NCBI GenBank assembly: GCA_907165065.1
Contig: OU015539.1
Location: 11,926,816 to 11,990,815 of the forward strand
Reading direction: 5' to 3'
Length of the DNA stretch: 64,000 nt
Source: Caprimulgus europaeus
Taxonomy: Eukaryota; Chordata; Aves; Caprimulgiformes; Caprimulgidae
Of the stretch, positions 13,601 to 24,200 are shown piece by piece. Numbering within the stretch: the first letter of the stretch is position 1; the number at the start of each line of letters is the position of its first letter. The notes under the pieces are model-generated. The model had not been told where the DNA came from. It worked only from the letters and a program-made list of their open reading frames with translations, and searched no databases. A program made the translations under genes and the position numbers.

Positions 13601-16039
13601 ACATCAAGTATTAGATAAAACAAGTTGATGTAAAACAACTATGTCAGCAAAAGAAGTGTGTTTCATCTTTTATCATGTGTGCTCATCCTGTTCCAAATAA
13701 TAACTCCAGTCTTTTCACCTTCCCCCACAGTTATCTTTGCATGCTCTATACACCCTTTTCTGGGAGCATAATCTAAGTCACTATCCCCTTACTTCCCATT
13801 TTCTTAAGAGCAGGATAGTCAAAAGAAGCTGATGATCATATGTCTGTAAAAAAAATGAAGGCAAAAAGAAGTATGCCAACAATCACCTCAATCTTTTCGC
13901 TTGGATTTTGTGCCCTTCTCTTGTACCTATAGTCTAAACTGGACATTATTCAGACTGAAGACTGTCTCACTGTATACCTGCATGCTTATACAAACGATAA
14001 CTGAGCCCAGAGAGGTGTTACATTCGCAACTGAGAGTCCTCAGAACTTGCTGGTATTGTTTTGCCACTACATCATGATAAAAGAGATTGCAAACCTGCGA
14101 GAGAACGATCAGTTCTTCCATTCCCTACTACTCCCCATTTGTGTGACACAGTCTGTCACCGAGAAGGGCATCTCCTAATCCCAGTTACTGGCCTTCACAT
14201 ACACTACAGTAACAAAGGCTTCAGCAGTGAGTACAAAATAAACACTGATTTTAACATCCATGCTTAAAGCAATAATCTTTGAATAATCTGCTGTAAATAC
14301 TGAAATCAATTCTCAATAATCTGCAAAATAAATAAATTCAGCTTTAAAAAACTGCTAACAGTACCAACTACTAAAGTAATACAATGAGAAATTGGGAGGG
14401 ATTTTTTTACAAGTTACAAACAATAAAATACAAATTAAATAGCAAACATTTACAGAGAAGGGTATCTTCTGCAGGCACCATCTAGCTGGCAAGATAGAAT
14501 TATTTTCATGAATAAGGTCAAAGTGGAAAAGAGAAGAAAAGAAAAAAAGAGCCAAGGAGAGCAAGATGTAGGGACAAACAGCAAAAAGAAATCTGTTCAT
14601 AAAAAGAACAGAAAAGTATGAATTAGAAAATAAGTCGCAAGTATGAGGGGAAGAAGGAGGAAGTGTGAAAAGAATCCAGCTCTCTAGAACAGCAGTTTTT
14701 AGTTACTAATAAGAAGTACCATCTTCCAGAAGAGCTGCTGCTTGCATGTCTAAATGGATGCCACTTTAAGGAAAGTCCAAAAACCCTCAGGCGTAAGAGT
14801 CAAAACTGCCCAACTCAGGGAACTGCATGAGGAGACATAACATTTCATATCCACTCTCTGGCTGTGATCCAAAGCTGGCAGAGATGGCTTGTAAATGATT
14901 GTCACTGCCAGAAACCTGCAGTAATTGTCACTACGAGAAACCCACTAGCCTATTATGAAATGAGTTTTAGTCTCGATCTGAATGTTGATACTGCAGGGGT
15001 GGTTGGGGGGGACAAGACTCTGGGACAGTTGGTGCAGCTGCTTATCTGTCATAAGGCCCCAAGCACACCCTGCAAGAGCTGGCAAAGCCCCTTCGGCCCC
15101 TCAATTAAATCCACCTTTGGTACACTGCAAAGTGACGACCAGGTTTCACTCCCAGCTCTGCGGCTGATCTCCCTTGAGCCTTGTCCCATTTCTATTTAAG
15201 CCAATTCCCTGCAACTTCCACAGGTCTCCATTTCCCTCGCTGGTAAAACTGAAGTGATGCTTTATTTTCCTCACCTCTCTTTTCTGCCTGGATGATTTAG
15301 GCTATCAGCTTCAGGGTAGCAATTGCCTCCGACGATGTGCTTGTACAGCTCCCTAACACTGGTGCTGGGCTAAACAGGACTTTGATCTCAGCTGGAGTCT
15401 TTATGCACCACAGCAGTAACCCCCTGCATAAGAGCGCAGACCCCCATCACGGGAGAGCTCAAACCTAAACGTTTTAAAAGCACACGACTACACTAATTTT
15501 ATACACCGCAATAATTTGAGGCAAGACAGTCCAATTTAGAGACGAGGAGACACATGCTCTTTGTACCTTTTCCTTAGAAAAAGCAGCTCTCGTGAACTAT
15601 CAATGCTGTTCCCCAGAGCAGGCAAGCCAGCGTGCCTGCATTGTGATGCGCTCGGTTACAAACAGTGCCCTGCAGCAGGCTGAGCACTCTACCTGCACTG
15701 CTGCCTTTAGAATGTCCAGGTTTAAGGGTAGATAATATTCCAATACCTCAAATAAAGGCACAGAAACACAGAAACACTTAGTCTTCAAGCCTGTTCCTGT
15801 TCCAGGACTTGTTTACATATCACACTTTCAGAAATCTTCTTATCTGCTTTAATTGCCACGATTCATGAATTTACAATGCTGCTGTGCTCCACAATTTTCA
15901 ACCAGCTGTAATCCTTCACTTTGCAAATAACTAACTAGTGTCTGTTTATAGCTGCAGTATCTAAGCACAGTCCTAAAACTTCAGAGCAAATTCAAAAAAG
16001 CTACCAAAAAAACTGAACATAAGAAAAAATGTCACAAAT

Positions 16040-16215
16040 GAAATCATGGACGTTATTACCATCATCACGTAGATATCGCGACGTATTACGCCACTGCAAA
16101 CGCACGCTGCGCAATCCGCCCCCCGCACACAGTGCCAGACCCCCACTGCTCAGTTCACGGGTTCCCCCGGGTGTGGCAGGTTTATCTGCACGAGCTGTGT
16201 CCCAGGAGAATCACA
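16040..16215. promoter_or_regulatory. Isolated CpG-dense pocket in TUB intron 1
   Basis: In an AT-rich, CpG-poor intron this roughly 175-bp stretch has many CpGs, for example TCGCGACG near 16076-16083 and several from 16090 to 16180. It lies about 3.8 kb downstream of exon 1. No TUB exon or known promoter motif set was recognised. It may be an unmethylated intronic regulatory element or a remnant of a GC-rich insertion. Confidence 0.3.
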
Positions 16216-16386
16216 CAGAGGCTTCACGGAGAACTCGGGGACCTGCTGCGAATTTATTCCTAGGTGGACTGCGCTTTTCAGCTGACAACGTTTGTATATT
16301 TCTCATTAAACATGTTAGATGTTTTGTAAATGCTGGTTTTTAAGTTCTAGTACTAAAATTTATTGTTAAAGAAGTGAAAATATGAG

Positions 16387-16415
16387 AAATAATAATAGTA
16401 ATAATAAGAATAATA
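16387..16415. repeat. Imperfect AAT triplet repeat
   Basis: An interrupted AAT/AAG run in the intron, directly downstream of the isolated CpG pocket. Simple sequence only. Confidence 0.7.
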
Positions 16416-19291
16416 GCAGCAACTAGGACCTTACTGTGATAGTATTGATATAGTTTTATCTCAGCTAGCAACAGTTTCGTTTAACTATACTTACGTAGTA
16501 TGAGGAACGTGTTCGCTTATTCAAGACACACCATCATAAAATAAAAATATGTCAATTTCAGAAATTCTATAAATTAAAAATGAGTTCAGGAAAAAGATAT
16601 GAAACCAAAATATATTTTTTAACAAAAAAACTGAACTACTGGAAACTGCTGAAAGATACCAAAGGAAAACACTGCTGTGCTTGAGAACGTAAACCCTCAA
16701 GAAGCTACATCTTACTCCTAACTGCCATTAGGAACCACCTTTGGAGCTGGAGGCAGCTACATGAACTGCAACTGATTTTTTTACTTGAGTCTAAACTATT
16801 TTGATTCATTATAATAAAGGACAGAAACAGTGTTAAAAATGGGTTTAATTTAAAGATTAATTCTTAGCTCACTGTATCTGGTGTGTAGCTTCATAGAAGT
16901 GCTTAATCATATGCCTGAATTTCTATCTATGAAACAGTTCCATGAAAATAAATGCAATATATTTGCCTTTAAAAAATAATTTCTCAATTGTATTTCATAA
17001 CATTAGCAAGCACAAATCCCCTCATCCAACGACTATCACTGTTTCAAAAGCAGAATACATAAGAGAAGAAAAGACATTAAGGGCAAAATGCCAGAATCAC
17101 AAACTCACAAATAATATGAACCTTTTATCCACCTCAGCATGAAAAAGCTAGCATTGACACGGAAAGAATTGCCTGCTATTTTTTGTTAACCCACCCAAAA
17201 TGTTCTCAGCATCTTAAAAGTGGAAGTATAATCTGTTTTGTGAGTTTTCGACATGCAGGTGGATTGCTTAATGAGTTGTGCATGACACACACAGAACCGA
17301 TTCCCTCTGGCTCATTTCACTTGTAAGGAAAAATATGACATCTTACTAAAAAAAATAAAAATAAAACCACTTCTCTGCTTGAATTAATTCAGGTATAAAG
17401 CTGCATGTGCGTTTGATTGTTAGGAGGAACGATGTAGGTTTAGCCATGCTAGCATTTTAAAGTCCATGACAAAGTTGAAACAGCTTCGCAAGCTCAGAGC
17501 AGGGCTTGCAGGATTTTCTAGCACGCTGTACATCAGAGAGGCTCAGGCTATGTCACATACATCTTTACAGACTTCAGCATGCCTGACAGCCTGTGCTCTG
17601 TCCCCCACGCCAGCAGCAGTGACTTTGTTGGCTGTCACATGCCACCCAGACCGTAAAGAAGGTGGAAAACAGGCCTCCAAGCTTTGAGAGTCAGCAACCA
17701 TGGAACTCGCTACAGCAAACAAGAATCTGAAGCAACAGAGCAGATAAGCATGGGGCATTTTGCTCCTGGAGAGGAGATGAACTATTCCAAGGGGTGCACA
17801 TCAAGCCTCGTGCATTTCACTCCTACAAAATGGTATTTTGACCTAATTTACAAACACAGTGTTTCACATGTAATTTCAGTCCCATACGCATCCAGAAACT
17901 GCTGTTTCCTGGATAAGTACATTTAGGCGATCCTGCTTTAAATGAGCAAGTTCAATGACATTTGCAATGATACATCTCTAACTCTGAAAACTGAAAAATA
18001 AATCAACTTCTCAAGAGAACTCTATGTTAGAAGCCTAAACAAAAACACTTCAGAGCAGAAGTGTGGTTTGTTTGCCTTTTCGGGCAGACCTCTGCAGTTT
18101 CTGGCCATAAACATGTGGTTAACATTCAAGAATAATATTATATTAGAAAGTTATGAGTATCATCGGATCTGTGTTTCTCGGAAGATCTACTGCTTTGTCT
18201 CACTTTGCTTCTCCGAACTGCACTGAGCAGAAACAGAAGAGGTCTTTTATTTCCTTCTTCAAGGCCACTGCTACAAAACCCCTCAGCAAACTTTTGGCAT
18301 TGGCCTCCACAGAGCCTTGTGTACAGCGAGAGAGTGGAGGAACACTTCCTCTGCTGCCGGGAAAAGCCATGAACAGCTGCTCTTCTGGTATTTTGGCCTT
18401 CATTACAAGGCTTCAAATTGCATCAGAATGCACCCGCTAGTCACTCCTGAAGCCTTATTGCCAATTCCTTACGTCTTTTCAAAACACGTGGTCTGAAAGA
18501 GCTATCGGAGAGAGTGGCAATATCCTCAGGCTCACTGTAATCAGTTTTCTATCTGATTCTTCTATTGATTAGAAATATCACATGCACAGATTAAGACAGC
18601 AGACTTCCACCTCTGCATCCACTGTTTGTTTATTTCTCTCTGTATTAAGGAGTGATTTGTTTGTGTATATGTTGCACTCACTGTGGCATATGGTGCTACA
18701 AATACTGTCATTTAGAATGGGGCAAACTGCAACTGACCTGCTTAAACAGCTGTCTTCGTTTTGAAATGCACATTTTTAATTCCATTATTCTCTCTCTCTC
18801 AAAAAAAAAAAGCTTTATATTACTACCTTGTTTTATTTACAACCAAACAAATGAAACAAACGTGCTTTGCTGTCTTACCCAGAGCAAATGTTTAAAACTG
18901 TCGTGATTTCTCTCTGAAGTAACTCAGTCTGAAAAAGAGACCTTAAGGAAAACTAAAAAATCCCGTAACGTCAACGTCACTCTGAACAGCAGGTTCAGAA
19001 ATGGCTTTAGTGCTGTTGCAGAGCCCAGCGCGTCCGCCCGGAGCTGAATCTCCCTGGGCTCGCTCGCCTCGCACCGGCAAGTCAGAAGCCAACTCTGCTC
19101 CTGTGCCCGCAGCAAACGCTCCCGCTCCAAAACCGGGCGCTCGGGGCGGGCACGGGGAAGCACTGCGAAGGCAGGCGGAGGGGTCCCGTCCGCGGGGCCG
19201 CCGGGCTCCGCTCACCCCGGTGCCGGGGCTGGCTCCCGCCGCCCGCTGACGCACGGGGCTCTCGGGCAGCAATCGCCGCGCGGCGGCTCCC

Positions 19292-19306
19292 GTAGCTTAT
19301 GGCAAC
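19292..19306 (+). promoter_or_regulatory. X-box-like RFX motif in the TUB CpG island
   Basis: GTAGCTTATGGCAAC resembles the RFX X-box (GTNRCC, 0-3 spacer, RGYAAC), with a perfect right half GGCAAC, a 3-base spacer and one mismatch in the left half. A CCAAT box (19314-19318) follows. It lies about 600 bp inside intron 1 relative to TUB exon 1. RFX factors drive many ciliary genes, and TUB is a ciliary trafficking protein. Binding is inferred, not shown. Confidence 0.45.
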
Positions 19307-19336
19307 GGCGGAGCCAATGGCAGCCATCGCCCGGGC

Positions 19337-19350
19337 GCTGCCATGGCGAT
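19337..19350 (+). promoter_or_regulatory. Weak X-box-like palindrome
   Basis: GCTGCCATGGCGAT matches 11 of 14 positions of the ideal palindrome GTTGCCATGGCAAC. It lies about 45 bp from the stronger X-box-like motif. In a GC-rich island this could be coincidence. Confidence 0.25.
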
Positions 19351-19895
19351 CCCGCTCCCCGCCGCGGCGGCACCGTCGCCTCCCGCCCCGCGTACCCTGG
19401 CACCCGGCGGAACGGGCAGAGAGCGCCCGGCGGGCCCGGGGTTCCCGCGGCCGAAGCGTGACGGCCGCCACCGACGGCGCAGCGCTCCGCCTGCCGCCGC
19501 TCGGCCCGCTGGAGAGGCGTGTGGCGGCGGCAGGGACGAGAAGGCTCCCGCTACAGGAGCGAGCGCGGCGCTCCCGCTCTCCGCGGGCCTGACAGCTCTC
19601 CCCGGAGAGCAGCCCCTGAACTTCGCGCAGCGGGACCGAACTGAAGTTGGGAGGCAGGACCGGGACCCCTTCCGAGAGCGGCCGCCAGCCTGCAGGCACG
19701 GGGCCGGCCCACGATTCGTTCCCCCAGGCGGGACCCACCACCTCCCCGCCGCCCCCCGGGCAGGGCAGCCCCGCCGCCCAGGCACCGGTTCCGGCAGCGA
19801 CCCCCTGAGTGGCAGCGGCTGCAGCCCAGGAGCCCCAGTCCCTCCGGCCGGCCGCCCGCAACGCTCTACCCGCCGCCGCCCCCCGGGCGGGGTCC

Positions 19896-19903
19896 CCCTA
19901 CCT
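19896..19903 (-). other. TUB: Splice donor of TUB exon 1
   Basis: Read on the minus strand the junction is CTACAG|GTAGGG, with the GT at 19901-19900. It leaves the coding frame in phase 2. It is the main reason for treating the short ATG frame as an exon, since the donor falls exactly where the conserved DWIPYS sequence is split. Confidence 0.8.
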
Positions 19904-19939
19904 GTAGGGGATCCAGTCCGCCTGGTGCCTTGAAGTCAT
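19902..19939 (-). CDS. TUB: TUB (tubby) first coding exon, short isoform, partial
   Basis: On the minus strand an ATG at 19939-19937 opens the frame MTSRHQADWIPY. The exon ends two bases into codon 13 (AG|), directly followed by GTAGGG, a good splice donor. From memory, the short isoform of vertebrate TUB begins MTSKPHSDWIPYS, so the DWIPYS core and the split serine fit, with the divergent residues at positions 4-7. The ATG has a purine (G) at -3. Exon 2 of TUB should resume with VLDDEG and a basic coiled stretch. I looked for it on the minus strand between 1 and 19900 and did not see it, so it probably lies outside the window. TUB has a disordered N-terminus and a C-terminal tubby barrel that binds PI(4,5)P2. 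It links IFT-A to delivery of GPCRs into neuronal cilia, and its loss causes obesity and sensory degeneration in mice. Only about 13 of roughly 500 codons are here. The split fits a shared second exon starting with C or T, which gives Ser after AG and Arg after CG in the longer isoform. Confidence 0.86.
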
Positions 19940-20125
19940 CTCTCCCCGGCGACGCTGCCCGGAGCCGAGGAGGGGGACACGGCCGCTACTGCCCGAGTCG
20001 GAACCCGCCACAGCGCGGGCAGCATCCTCCGTCCGGGGCGGGGGCGGACGACGCGCCGGTTATCCCGGCAGCGGCCGCAGAAACATCCCCCCGGGGAGGG
20101 CTCCCAGCGGCGGGCCGGGCTGCAT

Positions 20126-20238
20126 GGGGAGGGGGGCGGCCGGGGGCAGCGGGAGGCGGCTCCCAGCCCTTCCTCCCTGCCCCGAGCGGCGGCTGAGTCG
20201 GGCACCGGAGCGAGGGAGGGGGGCGCGGGAGGGGGCGG
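20126..20238 (+). other. Potential G-quadruplex cluster
   Basis: Two groups of closely spaced G-runs on the plus strand, at 20126-20153 and 20213-20238, each contain at least four runs of three or more G with short loops. They are on the strand opposite TUB sense, so the TUB-sense strand is correspondingly C-rich. Structure formation is a prediction from the run pattern. Confidence 0.5.
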
Positions 20239-20315
20239 AGGAAGGGCCGGCGGCGGGCAGGGAAAGGCAGGGCAGCAGCGCCGCGTCCCCGCTGCCGCTA
20301 CCCGCCCGCCCCCCC

Positions 20316-20336
20316 GCTGCCGCCGCCGCCGCCGCG
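20316..20336. repeat. Short GCC triplet run
   Basis: About five GCC units with flanking near-repeats lie just before the pentanucleotide repeat in the TUB CpG island. On the minus strand it lies inside a very short ATG frame (glycine run) ending in TAG, which could act as a small upstream ORF if transcribed. Confidence 0.7.
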
Positions 20337-20361
20337 CTGAGGCATCGCCCGGGCGAGGCGG

Positions 20362-20406
20362 GCTGGGCTGAGCTGAGCTGAGCTGAGCCGAGCCGAGCCG
20401 AGCCGC
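20362..20406. repeat. Pentanucleotide repeat (GCTGA/GCCGA), nine units
   Basis: Nine consecutive 5-bp units run GCTGG, four GCTGA, three GCCGA and GCCGC. It lies about 420-470 bp upstream of the TUB start codon and may fall in the 5'UTR or core promoter. The two sub-blocks differ at one CpG/TpG position. Confidence 0.9.
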
Positions 20407-20450
20407 CCTCCGCGCCGGGCCCGCCCCTGCCCCGTCAGCCGCGCCGCCAC

Positions 20451-20457
20451 TGACTCA
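20451..20457. promoter_or_regulatory. AP-1-type site
   Basis: TGACTCA is a perfect AP-1/TRE core inside the TUB CpG island, about 510 bp upstream of the TUB start codon. A 7-base match alone is weak evidence. Confidence 0.3.
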
Positions 20458-20542
20458 CGGCCGGCGCCCGCCCCACCACTGGGCATGTGCGGGCCGCCGC
20501 GGCCGCGAGGGACAGGCCAGGCTGGGCTCGCGCCGCCCCCGC

Positions 20543-20551
20543 GGCGGGAAA
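20543..20551 (-). promoter_or_regulatory. E2F-type site
   Basis: GGCGGGAAA on the plus strand (TTTCCCGCC on the TUB-sense strand) is a canonical E2F core near the right side of the island, in the expected proximal promoter region. Function is inferred only. Confidence 0.35.
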
Positions 20552-20673
20552 TAGCGGGGCAGCCGTGGCACGCGACTGAGGCGGAGGCGAGGCGCGAGGG
20601 GAGCTGGGCGCGAGCTCGGGCTCTTCTGAGGGGAGCCCCGCCCGCGGAGCCCGAGCTTCTCAGCAACTCGACC

Positions 20674-20683
20674 CAAAATGGCT
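20674..20683 (+). promoter_or_regulatory. YY1-type site at the island edge
   Basis: CAAAATGGCT contains the YY1 core AAAATGGC. Such sites often lie just downstream of start sites in CpG-island promoters and are orientation-dependent. The plus orientation would fit a divergent rightward transcript rather than TUB. Weak evidence. Confidence 0.3.
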
Positions 20684-20700
20684 GAGGGGCCACGAGCTTC

Positions 20701-21049
20701 ACCCGGTCCTTGATGGACAATGAATGTTTTCTGTTGGCCAGCACCAGACTGGTGCCTCATGGTGACGCAGACCCGCTGGGGCATGGTGGTTCGAGCCCAT
20801 CTCCGCCAGCCCTGGCACAGCCCTCAGCACCAGCCGCCCTCCTGCAGAAACCATGGCGGAAGGCTAGGGCTGGCAGGGAGCAGAGCAGGGTCATGGCTCC
20901 CTGAAGAGCCCGGCTTGCTGCACAAGTGTATTACAGGCCCCTGCCAGCTTCTCCCAGCAAGACCAGCTCTGCAGCCACAGCAGAAGATAAACCCAATGTG
21001 TCAGACTGTATGCTTACAAAAATAGTTCCTGACTTCATGGAAAAAACAG
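20701..21049. other. Flank between the TUB CpG island and the first upstream CR1
   Basis: GC content falls quickly here. A GGTTCGAGCCC string near 20787 looks like a tRNA B box but has no matching A box or cloverleaf. No gene recognised. Confidence 0.5.
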
Positions 21050-21230
21050 AATCACAGAATCATTGAATGGTTTGGGTTGGAAGGGACCTTAAAGATGATC
21101 TAATTCCAACCCCACTGCTGTGAGGAGAGACACCTTCCACCAGACCAGGTTGCTCAAAGCCTCATCCAGCCTGGCCTTGAACACTTCCAGGAAGGGGGCA
21201 TCCACAGCTTCTCTGGACAACCTGTTCCAA
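21050..21230 (-). mobile_element. CR1 3' end fragment
   Basis: The sequence starts with the reverse complement of the CR1 terminus (GAATCATTGAATGGTTTGGG, then TTGGAAGGGACCTTAAAGAT) and continues through the usual CR1 3'UTR to CCTGTTCCAA. It is a short 5'-truncated copy of about 180 bp, about 0.4 kb outside the TUB CpG island. Confidence 0.95.
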
Positions 21231-24200
21231 TCATGATCTGAAGAAAGAAGGCATCAGTGAAAGATAGCGATTAATGAAAAATACAATCTCTATTTGCTTT
21301 AAATGATGGCAATCTGGCCCGTAATAGGTCAGAAATTTTGTTGTAGGTAACAGCTGTACTGCATATGGAGGAGAGATTTAAAGAAAGGTGTGTTAGGAGT
21401 TAACTGAAGTCAGCTTTTCACACAGAACAGGCATTGTGGAATAAACCATCAACGAGTTAAGTGTGGCAGCCACTGCACCTGGAAATGCTAAGATGGAGAG
21501 GGGCACCTAAGTGGCAACGACATGAAGCTCTGACCTGCTAAGCCATCCCCAAATTGCAACGTTGGTCTTCTGCTTGATGGTGTGAGCTCTTGCGGAAGTG
21601 GATAGAGTACAGGTTATCCCACCGCAAGATACTGCAGAGTTAGAAGGAACGATGGACAGTTAAGGCCGTGGAAAGGTGCACATCTGAGCAGAGAGTGAAA
21701 AAACCTGTGCGCCTAAGAAAATAGAGACAGGGCGTTTAAAAGCAAGTGTCTAGAAATAGTAGAACAGAACAGTTGAAAAAGAACTTTCATTCTCCTGGTT
21801 TTATAGTATAAAAAACAAGGAGACAGTATTAAAATTTAGCAAATTAAAAACAGATTGAAGGAGATACTTGTTCACACATCATAACTGAATGGTAGAGTAC
21901 ACTACTAGAGAACGTGGCTGGGGCCAGGAAGCCAGCAAGAGTCAAGACAAGATGGCATGCTTAACAAATAACAGAAATGTTACCCTACTGTTCACTGTCA
22001 CGAACTTTGGAGAATCTATTTTGTTTTAAAGCCAGAAACCAGAATGTTAACATTTTCCAGGAGCTGAAATGAGATCTACTTTTAAGGAAGAATTATCTCA
22101 CATACATGTGGATAAGACAGTTTGCTGCTTTCTTGGCCAGCATCGGACACTGGACTTGACAGACCGCAGTTCCAGTCGGGCACAATGTGGAACTGTGAAA
22201 CAATGGGCTCCACCACTGCCTGGCAGTGTGGAGGCGGCTGCAGGAGAGAGATCCCATCTCCTGGTACTAAGCTGCATGCTTGATAAGCATGGCTATTTAC
22301 TGAGGCTTCTGTAGATAAGAAGAAAGATGAAAACTAGAAGAGTTTCATGTCTTCAGAGTCACAAGCTCTCGAGACTGTCGATTAGAATATCTATTTTCAA
22401 AAAGCCGTAAGTGTGATAGATGAACTAATGCACACACATCAAAAAGATCCCTCCAAACCTTTGAGTGATATGAAATACGGAAGTGCTTTTCTGTCATTTA
22501 AATACAAACATCATCTTGGGCTGTTAACAAATACAAAGCATACAGGGTTATTAGATGTTCAAAATGGGAGACCGATAGGGTGTCCTGGAAGGTGGGGGTT
22601 CACAGAGCATAATGTCCATCTAGAGAGAGCTGACACAGAGAAGAAAGATCAGGAAAATTCTATGGGGAGAAGTAAAAATAATTCTCTGATATTTTATCTG
22701 CTTTTGTAGTGTTTACTTATGCTACCAGTGCTCTTCCTCATCCTCCCTGACTCTGATTCTCCCTCATCCCTTTACCATCTTGGGTCATTTGCGTTTACGC
22801 TGCCTTACTCTAGCTTTGGTTGTTTCTCACTGGCAATGCTCTGCTCCTATTTCTGAAGCAGGTGAGTGGAGCAGAAAGGTGAATACCAGCCTCCGCAGCT
22901 GGCAGCACTAAGAGCAGAGTTACTGCACATCTCTGACTCTGAGCAAGGTCCCGACTCACCAGTCTCCTACGGATGTCACTCTGCTTTGTCTGCATGGCTC
23001 ACAGAGCTAATTCTGAATGACAGGGCGAGAGTTAAAGATAAATCCTTGCTGGGAGATGACCAAGGTGTTCATTTTGCTGTGTAACAAGCCTCGAGATTGC
23101 CCTTGAGGTGCAGAACTGTTCACTGACATTTCTAATAATTTCCAGGAGCTCAGAGAAGACCTGGCTTTTGCAGGTGCCAGTTCCCCCAAGTATTACTACA
23201 ATAAATACTGGGGAAAAATAACAGCAGGTAACTAGTAATCCTTACATGCAATGATGATTTCTAGGTGCTATCTATAAAGAGAATTGTCCTTCTCAAAAGC
23301 CATGCTTAATTAGTTTGAGATACCAGCCTGATGGGCAAGATGGTGTGTTAGAAATACAGTGCTTTAAAAGTTCAACAATGGATATATGAAACAGATGGAA
23401 AGTAGCAACATAGATGCAAACCAAGCTCCGCTACTGTCAAACATGTCACACTGAGTCCCATCTATATAGAGTGTGCTACCCTTCCAATTATTCCTATTTT
23501 GTCCTCCATGTAAAATAAGTGTCCTAATAATACACTTTTTGATTGAGATTATGAATAATACAACACAGCTATATCTAACAGTTGAAAACACCTGCATTTG
23601 CAACTGAAAGCCTTCTGGCAATCTGGGTAGAGAGCAAGACATCAAAGCAGGAGGATTCTTTAGAAAGGGAGTTGGGAGAACCTAAGCAGGTAGTAACATA
23701 AGAAAGTGATGTAAGCTCTTTCCTAAATATACAGATTAATAACTTTTTAAAGTCTAATTTTGCCATGATGGGGGAATTCAGTTCTTATAAATTAGCTCAT
23801 GAAAAAAGAAATCAGTAGTAAATTTATATACAGATTTGAAAAAGTGCACAGATTATCTTTTATAGAGATGTTTTAGTCTTGTTGTTCCTGTTTCTAAAGC
23901 CACTATACTAGTGAGCACAGCACTGTTCAGAGCTTGTGTGCTACAGATAGAAAGGTTTGCATGTTGTGTGGCTTAAAAGGTTTCCTACACCTTACAGCTG
24001 CTACAGTAGGCTCGGGATATGTATTGAATTAAATTCCTGTCTCATTTGCCTTTTTAACTGACCTGAAAGAAGGTTGATTTTAGGAAAAGGAGAAGTATAG
24101 TAATGAGCAGCATAAATTTTGTTATTTACAGCCCCATCCTGGTTTTATACCGTGGTGTAGTACACGTCCTAATGCACAGCTCCTAACCCATTCATAAGAC

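Larger units (their letters stand above)
8966..18989. other. Intronic stretch without recognised gene
   Basis: Apart from the minisatellite, T-tract, hairpin, CpG pocket and AAT repeat listed separately, I see only unremarkable AT-rich sequence. It includes a purine-rich segment around 14520-14560 and a CT/A11 run near 18789-18811. Confidence 0.6.
1..19901 (-). other. TUB: TUB intron 1, 5' part (extends beyond left edge)
   Basis: Everything downstream of the exon 1 donor to the left edge is inferred to be intron 1, because no candidate second exon was recognised. The sequence is AT-rich with frequent stops in all frames. Identified contents are listed separately: the TG/TA microsatellite near 3.65 kb, a GC-richer segment at 7.26-8.3 kb, the CR1 at 8.3-9.0 kb, the minisatellite at 10.0-10.2 kb, a short hairpin at 10.6 kb, a T-tract at 10.4 kb and the CpG pocket at 16 kb. 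A missed short exon or an embedded non-coding RNA cannot be excluded by eye. Confidence 0.7.
18990..20700 (-). promoter_or_regulatory. TUB: CpG island, presumed TUB promoter, 5'UTR and start of intron 1
   Basis: About 1.7 kb of very GC-rich, CpG-dense sequence sits in AT-rich surroundings and contains TUB exon 1 at 19902-19939. On the minus strand the part above 19940 should hold the transcription start and 5'UTR. The part below 19901 is the beginning of intron 1. Visible motifs include GC boxes (for example around 20030-20050), a CCAAT box at 19314-19318, X-box-like sequences near 19300 and 19340, an AP-1-type TGACTCA at 20451-20457, an E2F-type site at 20543-20551 and a YY1-type site near 20674. 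No TATA box is obvious. Long open frames here on both strands are expected from the base composition. The exact start site cannot be read from sequence, and divergent transcription to the right is possible. Confidence 0.85.

Noticed and set aside
19082-19861. 259-codon minus-strand frame in the TUB CpG island
   Set aside because: It overlaps equally long frames on other strands, is low in aromatic and hydrophobic order, and crosses the GT-AG donor region of exon 1 without conserved content. GC-rich DNA simply lacks stops.
19343-19933. 196-codon plus-strand frame
   Set aside because: Same composition effect, and antisense to the TUB exon. It is Pro/Arg/Ala-rich without a family signature.
20785-20797. 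tRNA B-box-like GGTTCGAGCCC
   Set aside because: There is no A box at the proper distance and no cloverleaf can be drawn around it.
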